64,000 bases of DNA from assembly GCF_042683685.1 (NCBI RefSeq), contig NZ_JBHUOP010000001.1, positions 682,001 through 746,000 on the forward strand. Direction: 5' to 3'. The position numbers and the translations under genes are program-made. Within the stretch, counting starts at the first letter, position 1. Every line of letters starts with the position of its first letter. Of this stretch, positions 35,461-44,286 are shown piece by piece. Below the pieces are notes generated by a model. The model saw only the letters and a list, made by a program, of their open reading frames with translations, was not told the origin of the DNA and did not search any database. Origin of the DNA: Timonella corticicola (GTDB taxonomy: Bacteria; Actinomycetota; Actinomycetes; Actinomycetales; Cellulomonadaceae).

Positions 35461-36089
35461 ACGTTGTCCACTTCAGGCCGCACACGCAGCAACGTAACGC
35501 CACGACGTAAATACTGGATGGCCGAGGCCCAATACAGGACGACACCGATCAGCGCGAAAATCCACGCCAGCACACGTGCAACATCCGAGAACGTACTGGC
35601 GTCAGCCGTCAGAGTCGCAAGCAGGAACAACGGCATCGCAACCAGCAAACACAGTGTCGCAGCCTTACCCACATAAGTGACAGCCATTGGACGGTGTCCT
35701 GAGCGGGCAACGAGCGAGACCAAGATGGCCATCACCAGATCACGCCCCACCACAAGGAGCAGCAACCAGATCGGAATCTCCTCGCGCACCACAAGAACCA
35801 CAAACGTGACGAGAATGAAGCAACGGTCGGCGATTGGGTCAAGCGACTTACCGAGTTCGGACACCTGATTGAACCGTCGAGCGATATACCCGTCAGCCCA
35901 GTCGGAGATCGAAGACACAGCAACAACAATCAGCGCGGCCAGATCATGCTCTAAAGACGCAAGGACCGCGAACACCGGAATCAACAGCAATCGGAAGGCA
36001 CTGATGAGATTCGGGATCGTCAGATCCTCCTTGGTCAGCTTCACTACCGCTTCCACCCCTGTCGTATCCGCCGAGTGTTGCATGCACAC
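35457..36089 (-). CDS. CDP-alcohol phosphatidyltransferase (PgsA-like)
   Basis: 210 residues with four to six membrane helices and the catalytic motif SDWADGYIARRFNQVSELGK followed by SLDPIADR (the D-x2-DG-x2-AR-x8-G-x3-D-x3-D signature, about residues 62-88). It makes a phosphatidylglycerol-phosphate or related phospholipid at the inner membrane; the position corresponds to pgsA2 of M. tuberculosis, whose exact product is unsettled. First gene of its operon. GTG at 36044, with GGTGGAAG before it, is an alternative start. Confidence 0.88.
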   Translation of the reverse strand: MCMQHSADTTGVEAVVKLTKEDLTIPNLISAFRLLLIPVFAVLASLEHDLAALIVVAVSSISDWADGYIARRFNQVSELGKSLDPIADRCFILVTFVVLVVREEIPIWLLLLVVGRDLVMAILVSLVARSGHRPMAVTYVGKAATLCLLVAMPLFLLATLTADASTFSDVARVLAWIFALIGVVLYWASAIQYLRRGVTLLRVRPEVDNV

Positions 36090-36185
36090 TTATCGGCCGT
36101 GGCGGTAAACGCCCGCCGCAACACGTTTATCCTGCATATATCCTATCCTCCCACCTGTGTTAGAACTCACCGCCACGCAACGCGC

Positions 36186-36436
36186 ATTCGATTGCCCACT
36201 CGAATAGAATGGACAACGACGCAGAACGTCGTAACTCCCGCTTGTGCGTGTGTTTACGAAACTTCCCCACTCCTCCTACTCACAACCAGGAGTGGCAGCC
36301 GGACAACAGGTTCCGGTGCGAAGCTTTCCCAGTGTGTGTTCGGGATGCGACGTCTGGCAGCGCAGAAGGCGCTGCAAATCTGTACGTCGCATGACCCAGG
36401 TCAGGCAAAGGTGTGTTGGCTTGCTACGGCAAGCCA
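36186..36436 (+). ncRNA. Structured leader candidate upstream of the DEAD-box helicase
   Basis: A chain of short perfect hairpins: ATTCG/CGAAT (36186-36205), ACGACG-CAGAA-CGTCGT (36216-36232), CCACTCCT/AGGAGTGG (36267-36295), CCGGA/TCCGG (36299-36316), a nested pair ATGCGACGT/ACGTCGCAT (36345-36392) enclosing CAGCGC/GCGCTG, and TGGCTTGC-TACG-GCAAGCCA (36417-36436), the last with a C(UACG)G tetraloop. It sits in the roughly 400 gene-free bases before the helicase. It resembles an mRNA leader that could be remodelled by the helicase itself or respond to cold. No known Rfam class recognised. Confidence 0.55.
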
Positions 36437-36492
36437 CGTGTTGTGTGCCCTTATTCAGCCCTGCCCGCACTTAGGAATGGTAAAAACCACAG

Positions 36493-38496
36493 ATGACTTC
36501 TGCTGAAGCACACGAGAATGTAACTTCAGAAACCCCGTCCGAGCCAACCGTCACCTTCGACGACCTCGGACTACCCGAAAACCTCCTCGCCGCCGTTAAG
36601 TCGCTCGGATTCGTCACTCCCTCCTCAATCCAGGAACGTGCAATCCCAGAACTTCTCGCAGGCCGCGACATCACCGGCATCGCCCAGACCGGTACCGGAA
36701 AGACCGCTGCTTTTGGTCTGCCCATGCTTGCAGCCCTCGACCCAAGCGAACGCAACGTTCAGGCGCTCGTGCTTGCGCCAACCCGCGAACTCGCAATCCA
36801 GGTCTCGGAAGCAATCGAATCCTTCGCACAGCACATCGACGGCCTCGAGGTACTCGCCGTATACGGTGGCTCCCCATACCCACCACAGATCCGCGCCCTG
36901 AAGTCCGGCGTGCAGGTTGTCGTGGGAACGCCCGGCCGCGTTATCGACCACCTCGAACGAGGCACCCTTGACCTGAATAACATCCGCTTCCTCGTCCTCG
37001 ACGAAGCAGATGAAATGCTCCGCATGGGCTTCGCCGAGGACGTTGAACGGGTCTTCTCAGAAGCACCCACCGAGCGTCAGGTCGCACTCTTCTCCGCGAC
37101 GATGCCACCACAGATCCGTCGGGTTGCCAACCAGCACCTCAAGGATCCAGTTGAGATCGCCGTGGCTCGCCAGTCCTCGACCGTCACCTCGGTATCGCAG
37201 GAATACGCAATCGTGCCATTCCGTCACAAGGCAGGCTCGCTCTTCCGCGTGCTCGCCACCGCTGACGTCGAAGCCGCAATCGTGTTCTGCCGCACCCGTG
37301 GTGCTGCGGAAGAGGTTGGCTCCGCACTCGTTGAACGCGGTATCTCGGCAGCAACCATCTCCGGTGACGTTGCCCAAAAGGACCGCGAGAAGATCGTTGA
37401 GCGCCTGCGCTCGGGTCAGCTCGATGTCCTCGTGGCAACCGACGTTGCAGCACGTGGTCTCGACGTGGACCGCATCGGCCTGGTCGTGAACTTTGACATC
37501 CCCGGTGAGCCTGAGGCCTACGTACACCGTATTGGTCGTACCGGCCGCGCAGGTCGTACCGGCCGCGCACTGTCGTTTATCACTCCGAGCGAGCGCAACA
37601 AGCTCAAGTTCATCGAACGCACGATCCGCACCAAGCTTGAAGAGGTTGCGATCCCATCCCCAGCAGACGTGTCCGAGCACAAGACCAAGAAGATGCTTGA
37701 GTCCCTTGAACAGCGCATCACCGCTGGACGTCTCGACATGTACAGCCAACTCATTGCTGAATACGTTGAGAACACCGGAACCGACGCTGTGGCTGTGGCT
37801 TCCGCCCTCGCAGCGATCGCGGTCGGTGACGACGGGCCACGTGCTCGCCAAGAGCAGGAAGAGTACGAGCAGCAGGCAGCCGAAGACCGCCGTGCCAAGA
37901 AGAACCGCGAAGAACGCGAATCCCGTTTCAAGGATGACCGCGGCGACCGTCGTGGTGGACGCGACCGTGACCGCGGAGATCGTGGCGACCGCTTCGAACG
38001 GGGAGAACGCCGTGAGCGCTCCTCCCGCCCAACAGAAGGCACCCGCTACCGTATCGCAGTCGGCCACAAGGATGGCGCTGAACCACGCGGAATCGTTGGC
38101 GCACTCGCCAACGAGGGTGGTATTTCCGGCCGCGACGTAGGTCGCATCGACATCTTCAACACCTTCTCCCTCGTGGACATCACCGCTCCCCTGAGCGCAG
38201 ACACGCTCGAGCGCATCTCCAACGCTCGTGTGGGTGGACGTGCCCTGCGTATCCGTGAGGACGAGGGCGGTCCAGCACCACGCTCGGGCGGACGTTACGA
38301 AGACCGTGGCGGACGGGATGACCGTCGTGGACGCGACAATGATCGTGCTGGCCGTGGTGGACATGACCGTGGAGGTCGCGGAGGTTACGGCGATGAGCGT
38401 CGTGGCGGACGCGGTGGCTATGGTGAAGACCGCGGTGGTCGCGGCGGATACGACCGTGGTTCGAAGCCACGTTTTGGTGGTCGCGGTAACCGCTGA
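36493..38496 (+). CDS. deaD: DEAD-box RNA helicase, DeaD/CsdA type
   Basis: 667 residues. Q-motif FDDLGLPENLLAAVKSLGF, Walker A AQTGTGKTAAFG, PTRELAIQ, DEADEMLRMGF, SATMPPQ, ATDVAARGLDV and HRIGRTGRAGRTG. Then a DbpA-type RNA-binding domain (RYRIAVGHKDGAEPRGIVGA, residues about 517-590) flanked by two Arg/Gly/Asp-rich low-complexity stretches; the last roughly 75 residues are RGG/GGYG repeats. Such enzymes unwind structured mRNA and help ribosome assembly at low temperature. The unusual leader at 36186-36436 suggests post-transcriptional control. Start at ATG 36493 fits the domain; no strong Shine-Dalgarno is present. Confidence 0.93.
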   Translation: MTSAEAHENVTSETPSEPTVTFDDLGLPENLLAAVKSLGFVTPSSIQERAIPELLAGRDITGIAQTGTGKTAAFGLPMLAALDPSERNVQALVLAPTRELAIQVSEAIESFAQHIDGLEVLAVYGGSPYPPQIRALKSGVQVVVGTPGRVIDHLERGTLDLNNIRFLVLDEADEMLRMGFAEDVERVFSEAPTERQVALFSATMPPQIRRVANQHLKDPVEIAVARQSSTVTSVSQEYAIVPFRHKAGSLFRVLATADVEAAIVFCRTRGAAEEVGSALVERGISAATISGDVAQKDREKIVERLRSGQLDVLVATDVAARGLDVDRIGLVVNFDIPGEPEAYVHRIGRTGRAGRTGRALSFITPSERNKLKFIERTIRTKLEEVAIPSPADVSEHKTKKMLESLEQRITAGRLDMYSQLIAEYVENTGTDAVAVASALAAIAVGDDGPRARQEQEEYEQQAAEDRRAKKNREERESRFKDDRGDRRGGRDRDRGDRGDRFERGERRERSSRPTEGTRYRIAVGHKDGAEPRGIVGALANEGGISGRDVGRIDIFNTFSLVDITAPLSADTLERISNARVGGRALRIREDEGGPAPRSGGRYEDRGGRDDRRGRDNDRAGRGGHDRGGRGGYGDERRGGRGGYGEDRGGRGGYDRGSKPRFGGRGNR

Positions 38497-38541
38497 TCCT
38501 CAGGCAAACACTGGCTGCTCGAAGTGAATGTGTTGGTTTTG

Positions 38542-38578
38542 ACTTCACTGTGCGGTTCTCTTAGCCGCACAGTGAAGT
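38542..38578. other. Hairpin after the DEAD-box helicase gene
   Basis: A perfect 14-bp stem (ACTTCACTGTGCGG and complement) and a 9-base loop, without a T-run. It may stabilise the 3' end or help termination. Confidence 0.5.
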
Positions 38579-38673
38579 AATTCCTACACGTTGAGCAGTC
38601 GGTGCCTACACGTAGCCGAGTTAAGTTGAGCAGTGTTCGGTGCTGTTAAACCGCATCGGTGCAGTAGAACGAC

Positions 38674-38713
38674 AAAAGGCTTGGCCCGTCCGAAAGGACG
38701 GGTCAAGCCTTTT
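38674..38713. terminator. Intrinsic terminator between deaD and hisG
   Basis: An 18-bp stem with one G-T pair and a GAAA tetraloop (38692-38695), followed by TTTTTAG on the plus strand and preceded by AAAA, so it can act for both convergent genes. Confidence 0.85.
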
Positions 38714-38800
38714 TAGTTTCTCAGAGTACGGTTTTCTCTGGTTAGCCTAAGAACTTTCTAGGTTAAGCAGAGGGAACCGTACCCTGACTTGAAAGAACAG

Positions 38801-39649
38801 TTAGAGGCGGCACGCCATGATGCCGGTGACGAGAATCGCGCGGGCACCGATCTCGTAGAGTTCGTCCATCACCTTGTTGGTCTGGTTCTTTGGAACCATC
38901 GCCCGGACAGCAACCCATTCGGTGTCGTGCAGTGGTGACACCGTTGGTGACTCAAGGCCCGGGGTGACAGCGACAGCCTTTTGCACGAGCGCAGCGGGAA
39001 CGTCGTAGTCCATGAGCACATACTTGTGCGCTGTCAGCACACCTTGAAGTCGACGGGTCAGGGTCTCAAGACCAACGGGAACCTCGACGCCCTTACGTCG
39101 GATCAGCACGGCCTCGGACACGAGAATCGGCTCACCGAACACTGCAAGGCCAGCAGCCTTGAGCGTGGTCCCGGTCTCGACGACGTCCGCGATGATGTCC
39201 GCAACGCCAAGCTGCACGGACGATTCAACCGCTCCGTCAAGGTGCACGACCGCAGCAGGGGTAACGCCCTGAGCTTCGAGGTAGTCCGCGACGAGAGTGT
39301 TGTACGAGGTCGCAACCCGCAAACCACCGATCTTCTTGATGTCGGTGATGGTGCCGTTCGGTGCGGCGAACCGGAACGTCGAACGAGCGAACTCGAGCGC
39401 CAGATGTTCCTCAGCGTTCGCACCCGAATCTAGGAGTAGGTCGCGTCCGGTGATTCCAGCGTCCACGGTTCCGGCCCCCACATACACGGCGACATCGCGT
39501 GGGCGCAGGAAGAAGAATTCAACACCGTTCTCAGGGTCGGAGAGAACGAGTTCACGAGAATCGCGGCGCTGGCGGTATCCCGCCTCCTTGAGCATCGCGA
39601 CTGCTGGCTCCGAAAGTGAGCCCTTGTTTGGTACTGCTACGCGTAGCAT
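38801..39649 (-). CDS. hisG: ATP phosphoribosyltransferase, long form
   Basis: 282 residues. First step of histidine synthesis (PRPP + ATP). Catalytic domain VAVPNKGSLSEPAVAMLKEA at the start, AGTVDAGITGRDLLLDSG, and the PRPP loop DIIADVVETGTTLKAAGL at about 153-170. The C-terminal ACT-like regulatory domain (WVAVRAMVPKNQTNKVMDEL) marks the long, histidine-inhibited HisG. hisE is 28 bases upstream in the same operon; the other his genes are not in the window. Confidence 0.95.
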   Translation of the reverse strand: MLRVAVPNKGSLSEPAVAMLKEAGYRQRRDSRELVLSDPENGVEFFFLRPRDVAVYVGAGTVDAGITGRDLLLDSGANAEEHLALEFARSTFRFAAPNGTITDIKKIGGLRVATSYNTLVADYLEAQGVTPAAVVHLDGAVESSVQLGVADIIADVVETGTTLKAAGLAVFGEPILVSEAVLIRRKGVEVPVGLETLTRRLQGVLTAHKYVLMDYDVPAALVQKAVAVTPGLESPTVSPLHDTEWVAVRAMVPKNQTNKVMDELYEIGARAILVTGIMACRL

Positions 39650-39677
39650 GAGTGGTCCTGTCAGTCTTTACGTCGGG

Positions 39678-39941
39678 TCAGAGGTACTTGTACACGTCAG
39701 CCAGGGATATCCCCTTGGCGACCATCATGACCTGGGTATGGTAAAGCAGTTGCGAGATCTCTTCCGCGGCTTCCTCGTCCGACTGGTATTCGGAGGCCAT
39801 CCAGACCTCCGCAGCTTCTTCAACGATTTTCTTCCCGATGAAGTGAACCCCGGCGTCGAGTTCCTTGACCGTGCCAGATCCCTCTGGGCGGTCTACGGCT
39901 TTTTGCTGGAGTTCCTCAAACAACTCTTCAAATGACTTCAC
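39678..39941 (-). CDS. hisE: Phosphoribosyl-ATP pyrophosphatase
   Basis: 87 residues, the all-helical MazG-like HisE fold: SFEELFEELQQKAVDRPEGS, GKKIVEEAAEVWMASEYQ with the metal-binding Glu cluster, and EISQLLYHTQVMMVAKGIS. Second step of histidine synthesis. It starts the hisE-hisG unit, as in other actinobacteria. Confidence 0.94.
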   Translation of the reverse strand: MKSFEELFEELQQKAVDRPEGSGTVKELDAGVHFIGKKIVEEAAEVWMASEYQSDEEAAEEISQLLYHTQVMMVAKGISLADVYKYL

Positions 39942-40047
39942 TGCATAATCCTACCGGTTGCGTTTCATCTACTGGGCTCCTCGTCCATTTCTTGAACGTT
40001 CCCATGCTGGCAGGTGTCTACTCATTCCACATGACGGCTTACTCACG

Positions 40048-40118
40048 CTCGATGGGCTCTTTTTAGTCCGGGTGCACAGATAAATCAGATATATCCGGAC
40101 CAAAAAGGCCCCATCGAG
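40048..40118. repeat. Palindromic intergenic element, copy C
   Basis: CTCGATGGGCTCTTTTTAGT at the left and, on the other strand from the right end, CTCGATGGGGCCTTTTTGGT, both followed by CCGG. It is the most symmetrical of the three copies (24-bp arms with three mismatches). It lies between hisE and rpe; two small hairpins follow (40121-40137 and 40156-40185). Confidence 0.7.
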
Positions 40119-40204
40119 TTGCGGAGGCTATCCGCAGCCAGCCAGACCCCCACGGGACGAGCCGAACCAACTGGCCCGGCTCGTCGCAAATCCAAGGGAA
40201 AACG

Positions 40205-40873
40205 TCAGTGCGTATGCGCTGCCGCCATCTGCCGCAACACGTCGATCTCGCTTGGAATGTCGTCGGCACCATACACCGCGGAACCGGCCACGAACACGTT
40301 CGCGCCAGCCTCGGCGGCACGCTCAATCGTGGAACGCGAAACTCCCCCATCGACCTGAATCCACACGTCAAGGTTCTGTTCGCTGAGCGCCTTGCGAGCA
40401 CGCTGAATCTTGGGGAGCGTCCCCTCGATGAACGACTGCCCGCCAAAGCCCGGCTCCACGGTCATGATCAGCAGCATGTCGATCTCGCTGAGTAGGTCAA
40501 TGTATGGCTCAACCGGGGTCGCCGGACGCAACGCCATCCCAGCGCGAGCACCCAAGCGGCGCAACTCGCGCGCCAACCGCACCGGAGCGGTCGCGGCTTC
40601 CGCATGGAACGTCACCGACTGCGCCCCCACCTCGGCAAACCCCGGCGCCCAACGGTCCGGGTCCTCGATCATGAGGTGCACGTCAATCGGCACCGGCGAC
40701 ACCTGACGGATACGCTCCACAACCGGCAACCCGATGGTCAGGTTGGGCACGAAGTGGTTGTCCATGACGTCCACATGCGCCCAATCCGCGGTCGCGATCT
40801 TACCGAGGTCGCGTTCGAGGTTGGTGAAGTCAGCCGAGAGAATACTGGGGGCGATCTGGGCGGTCATGCTCAT
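40205..40873 (-). CDS. rpe: Ribulose-phosphate 3-epimerase
   Basis: 222 residues, TIM barrel. Metal and substrate motifs: PSILSADFTNLERDL at the start, HVDVMDNHFVPNLTIGLPVV, DVHLMIEDPDRW, MTVEPGFGGQSFI, and WIQVDGGVSRSTI. Interconverts ribulose- and xylulose-5-phosphate in the pentose-phosphate pathway. Follows rsmB on the same strand after 120 gene-free bases, in the usual fmt-rsmB-rpe order. Confidence 0.95.
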   Translation of the reverse strand: MSMTAQIAPSILSADFTNLERDLGKIATADWAHVDVMDNHFVPNLTIGLPVVERIRQVSPVPIDVHLMIEDPDRWAPGFAEVGAQSVTFHAEAATAPVRLARELRRLGARAGMALRPATPVEPYIDLLSEIDMLLIMTVEPGFGGQSFIEGTLPKIQRARKALSEQNLDVWIQVDGGVSRSTIERAAEAGANVFVAGSAVYGADDIPSEIDVLRQMAAAHTH

Positions 40874-40993
40874 CCTTCTTCGGGTTCGGGTTGGGGTGTC
40901 GCGTGTAGTCTACGCTGGGCGCGCGTTGTGCGCTGTGCCTTTGTGACCTGTGCGTCAGAGCTCTTGGCTGGGCGCGGCGTGTGTCGCGTCTAT

Positions 40994-42643
40994 CTACGCA
41001 AGCCGACGCAGCAACGTCAGGTGCATCGCGTCCGTGCCGTGCACGTGCGGCCACAACTGAACGTCCAGCCGGTCGCCATCAAACTCGGCATACTCGCCCG
41101 CAATATCGCGCACGAGCTCGCGAGCATCAATGCGCTCGACGGAACCTTCGGGCAGCGACTTGAGGACATCGTCGACAATGAACCGCGTCTCCGCGAGGTG
41201 CGGTGAGCAGGTCACATACCCGACCACTCCCCCAACCCGCACGGTCTTGAGGGCCGAGGCAAGCAGTTCGCGCTGCAGTCCCGTCAGTTGCGTGAGGTCC
41301 GCGACCGTGCGGCGCCAGCGTGATTCAGGGCGACGGCGCAGCGCGCCGAGCCCGGTGCACGGAGCGTCAAGCATCACGCGGTCGTATGCGTCCGGTTCGA
41401 GATCACCGATCTCGCGTCCGTCCCACACCTGGATGCGCTCAATCGCGCGGGCCGGGATGGCTTTGGTGGATTTGTCGACCAGGTCAGCGCGGTGTGGCTG
41501 CACCTCATTGGCGACGAGTCGGGCACCTCGCTGCGCAGCGAGGGCACCCAGCAGGGCGGCCTTTCCGCCCGGTCCGGCGCACATGTCGAGCCAACGTTTG
41601 TCGTTGCCTTCGACCGGTGTGTCAGCGAAAGCGAGGGTGACGAGTTGCGAGCCTTCGTCCTGAACGCCTGCTTCGCCGTCACGAACCTCGCGGATATTCG
41701 CTGGGTCGCTGCCGTCGAGGATGAACGCCGTTGGGGTTAGGTCCCCGGGCTCGCCCTGCTCATACTTGGCGAGTTGGTCGCGATCGCACAGGCCCGGGCG
41801 GGCCACGAGAGTCACACGGGGTGCCTTGTTATCGGCCTGGAGGAGAGACTCGATTTCTTCCGCTGGGCGGCCGTTACCTACGAGCGATTCCTTGAGGGCG
41901 CGGGTGATCCACAGTGGGTGGGAGTGGATTTTGGCTAGGGCGGCCGTTGGGGATTCGGCTTCGGCGCTGATGAGGTCGAGCCATTCGTCGAGGGGACGCT
42001 CGGATACGCGGCGCAGGATAGCGTTCAGGAACTGGGCTGCACCGGCACCAACCTCTTGGCGGGCAAGACCCACCGTCTCCGAAACAGCGGCGTGGCTCGG
42101 GACGCGCATCCCCAAAAGTTGGTGCGCACCCATCCGAGCCAGCGACAACACCGGTGGGTCAATCTTGTCGAGGCCACGGTCAGTGCACTGGGCGATGATC
42201 GCGTCGTAGCGGCCCTGCATACGCAACGTGCCGTACGCGAGTTCGGTCGCGAACCCTGCGTCACGTCCCCGTATTCCGGCCCTGTTGAGCGCCGGAGGTA
42301 GAACGAGGTTCGCGTATGCGTCAGATTCCGCTACCTGCTGCAACACGTCAAAGGCGATCTGGCGTGGCAGGTCCGCGCCCCTACGGCGTGCGCTCGGAGC
42401 CAGTGCCGTGCGGTTGTATTCGCCACGGGCACGAGTCGCGGAGCGTTCCCGACCTTCAGCGTTACGACGATCGTTGTGGTTACGCCGGTCATTGTCACGG
42501 TCGTTACGGTCATAGCCAGAGCGACCGTTGCCGGAATCGTTGCGACGGTCCTGGTTTGGCCGGTCGCGGTTCGCGCGATCTTGGCGCGGGCGATCGCGGT
42601 CGTTACGGTTGTGGCGCTCACCGCGCGCGGAGTTGTCGTTCAC
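40994..42643 (-). CDS. rsmB: 16S rRNA m5C967 methyltransferase RsmB with Asp/Arg-rich extension
   Basis: 549 residues. The first about 80 are a low-complexity Arg/Asp/Asn extension of repeated RDR/NDR units; then the NusB-like domain (RQIAFDVLQQVAESDAYANL) and the Rossmann methyltransferase: DMCAGPGGKAALLGALA, DAPCTGLGALRRRPESRW (PC motif) and VGYVTCSPHLAETRFIV (TCSP catalytic Cys). Methylates C967 of 16S rRNA using S-adenosylmethionine. It overlaps fmt by four bases. The extension resembles the C-terminal tail of the DEAD-box helicase at 36493. Confidence 0.93.
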   Translation of the reverse strand: MNDNSARGERHNRNDRDRPRQDRANRDRPNQDRRNDSGNGRSGYDRNDRDNDRRNHNDRRNAEGRERSATRARGEYNRTALAPSARRRGADLPRQIAFDVLQQVAESDAYANLVLPPALNRAGIRGRDAGFATELAYGTLRMQGRYDAIIAQCTDRGLDKIDPPVLSLARMGAHQLLGMRVPSHAAVSETVGLARQEVGAGAAQFLNAILRRVSERPLDEWLDLISAEAESPTAALAKIHSHPLWITRALKESLVGNGRPAEEIESLLQADNKAPRVTLVARPGLCDRDQLAKYEQGEPGDLTPTAFILDGSDPANIREVRDGEAGVQDEGSQLVTLAFADTPVEGNDKRWLDMCAGPGGKAALLGALAAQRGARLVANEVQPHRADLVDKSTKAIPARAIERIQVWDGREIGDLEPDAYDRVMLDAPCTGLGALRRRPESRWRRTVADLTQLTGLQRELLASALKTVRVGGVVGYVTCSPHLAETRFIVDDVLKSLPEGSVERIDARELVRDIAGEYAEFDGDRLDVQLWPHVHGTDAMHLTLLRRLA

Positions 42644-43611
42644 TGTTCTCCTTGGTGTGAGCTGCCGTCAGACTGCCCGAGGATCGTATCTGGTTCGAGG
42701 CGAGCACCACGTGCCCAGTCGGCTGCGTTCATGGGTTTCTTGCCCACAGGGGTGACCTGGCTGAGGACTGCTGTGCCCGAGCCGGTTCCCACAAAAACGT
42801 GCTTCTTTGTCACTGACAGTTGGCCGGGCGTTAGGTTCTCCGGCAGTTCAACACCGCGTGGGGCGCTGGCGAGTGGGCCGATGCCTAGGCGGCTACCGTC
42901 CGAGAGCATGGTCCATGCGCCGGGTGCTGGGGATGCGCCGCGAATCGTGCGGTCAACAATGTGGGTCGGACGAGTCCAATCCACGAGTGCGTCCGCTACG
43001 AGAATCTTCGCTGCGTGGCTGACCCCGTCATTGGGTTGTGGCACTGGAACGATGCTTCCGTCTGCGATGGCGTCCATTGTTCCCACGAGGAGTCCGGACC
43101 CAGATTCGGCAAGTCGGCCGAGGAGTTCACCGGAAGTATCGGTACGGCGGATTGTCTCGGTCATTGTGCCGTAGACCGGGCCGGTGTCTAGTCCCTCTTC
43201 GATGCGGAACGTTGACGCACCGGTCACCTCATCACCGGCCATGATTGCCCGCTGTACTGGGGCTGCACCGCGCCATGCGGGAAGGAGCGAGAAGTGAAGG
43301 TTGATCCAACCGTGTTCGATCACGTCCAGAACAGACTTGGGCAGAATTTCGCCGTATGCGACCACCGCCGCACAATCAACCTGGAGTTCCTTGATCAGTT
43401 CCACGAATCCTTCGGACCGTGGGCGTTCCGTGATCACGGGGATACCGAGTTCTTCGGCTGCCTGTTTGACCGGGCTGGGCACAAGTTTGCGGCCCCTTCC
43501 CTGCTTCGCGTCAGCGCGCGTCAGCACGGCCACAACTTCGTGGTCAGACTCGTGAAGCGCCCGCAACGCGGGGACAGCTACATCAGGGGTACCGGCAAAC
43601 AATAAACGCAT
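42640..43611 (-). CDS. fmt: Methionyl-tRNA formyltransferase
   Basis: About 323 residues from ATG 43611 (MRLLFAGTPDVAVPALRAL), with an in-frame ATG nine bases earlier; neither has a clear ribosome site. Active-site segment NLHFSLLPAWRGAAPVQRAI (Asn, His) and FRIEEGLDTGPVYG (Asp). A C-terminal OB-like domain follows. It formylates the initiator methionyl-tRNA with 10-formyl-tetrahydrofolate. It is coupled to rsmB by a four-base overlap. Confidence 0.94.
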   Translation of the reverse strand: MRLLFAGTPDVAVPALRALHESDHEVVAVLTRADAKQGRGRKLVPSPVKQAAEELGIPVITERPRSEGFVELIKELQVDCAAVVAYGEILPKSVLDVIEHGWINLHFSLLPAWRGAAPVQRAIMAGDEVTGASTFRIEEGLDTGPVYGTMTETIRRTDTSGELLGRLAESGSGLLVGTMDAIADGSIVPVPQPNDGVSHAAKILVADALVDWTRPTHIVDRTIRGASPAPGAWTMLSDGSRLGIGPLASAPRGVELPENLTPGQLSVTKKHVFVGTGSGTAVLSQVTPVGKKPMNAADWARGARLEPDTILGQSDGSSHQGEQ

Positions 43612-43761
43612 ATGAACCATTCTATTTGGTTGTTTAGGTTAGGCGCACTGGGTTGATGGTGTGCTTGCCCATACTTCCGTGGCTTAAGTCCGACCTCACG
43701 TGAGGTCCCACGCCTCCGTGCCGCGGTCAGATCCGGACAATCCGCTGTTCGGGGTTCCTGC

Positions 43762-44091
43762 TCATAGGGAAACTGCATCGCGGTGGACGGACTGAGCTAT
43801 TGACGTCTTGAGGAGTTGGATCGGGAAAACATCAATGTCTTCACGGCCGAAGAGTTCGCGAGTTTCTTCCATAAGGCCTGAAGCGCGCATGAGAATGTTG
43901 CCGTCGGCAGGGTCCATCTCGACCAGTATGTCTATGTCGCTACCCGCGTGAGCGGTGCCGCGAGCAACCGAGCCGAAGAGTTTTGGATTTGTTGCCGCGT
44001 ACTTGGTAAGGAGCGCGTGGAACCCATCGGAGTGTTCCTCCAGAAGCGCCTTTAGAACCCGTGATTCAGGCGTCACCGCTGCTGTTACCAT
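43762..44091 (-). CDS. Minimal nucleotidyltransferase (MNT/MntA-like), orphan
   Basis: 109 residues. Polymerase-beta-like core LFGSVARGTAHAGSDIDILV (about 38-57; G-S-x10-D-x-D) and a C-terminal REDIDVFPIQLLK. MntA antitoxins AMPylate and silence HEPN toxins encoded beside them. No HEPN gene is adjacent in the same direction, so its partner may be lost or be the divergent gene starting near 44287. It marks the left edge of the accessory island: upstream are fmt and housekeeping genes, downstream unfamiliar ones. Confidence 0.75.
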   Translation of the reverse strand: MVTAAVTPESRVLKALLEEHSDGFHALLTKYAATNPKLFGSVARGTAHAGSDIDILVEMDPADGNILMRASGLMEETRELFGREDIDVFPIQLLKTSIAQSVHRDAVSL

Positions 44092-44286
44092 CCCTTTAGG
44101 CTACTAGATTGTTCCAGTTTGGACGTCGGCCAGCATCGGCAAGGACTCATACAAAAGGCACTCATGCCCCGACGTATCGGATGCCCCGCCAAGAGGGTGG
44201 GATGCACCTTGTCACACGTGATCGCCCGTTGTATTTTGCCGATAGATATAACACCCAGTGGGCACCCAATGCCATATTCTTTGGAA

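Noticed and set aside
37057..38364. A 435-codon open frame antisense to the DEAD-box helicase
   Set aside because: It is a Thr/Val-rich shadow of the biased codons and RGG repeats of deaD; no domain and no ribosome site.
38280..38490. Short direct repeats that might suggest a CRISPR-like array
   Set aside because: They are in-frame codons for Arg/Gly/Asp repeats in the helicase tail, irregular in spacing. No CRISPR array was seen in the window.
44119..44286. Longer N-terminus for the helical protein beginning at 44119
   Set aside because: The extra residues are Arg/Cys/Pro-rich without hydrophobic pattern and no Shine-Dalgarno precedes that ATG.
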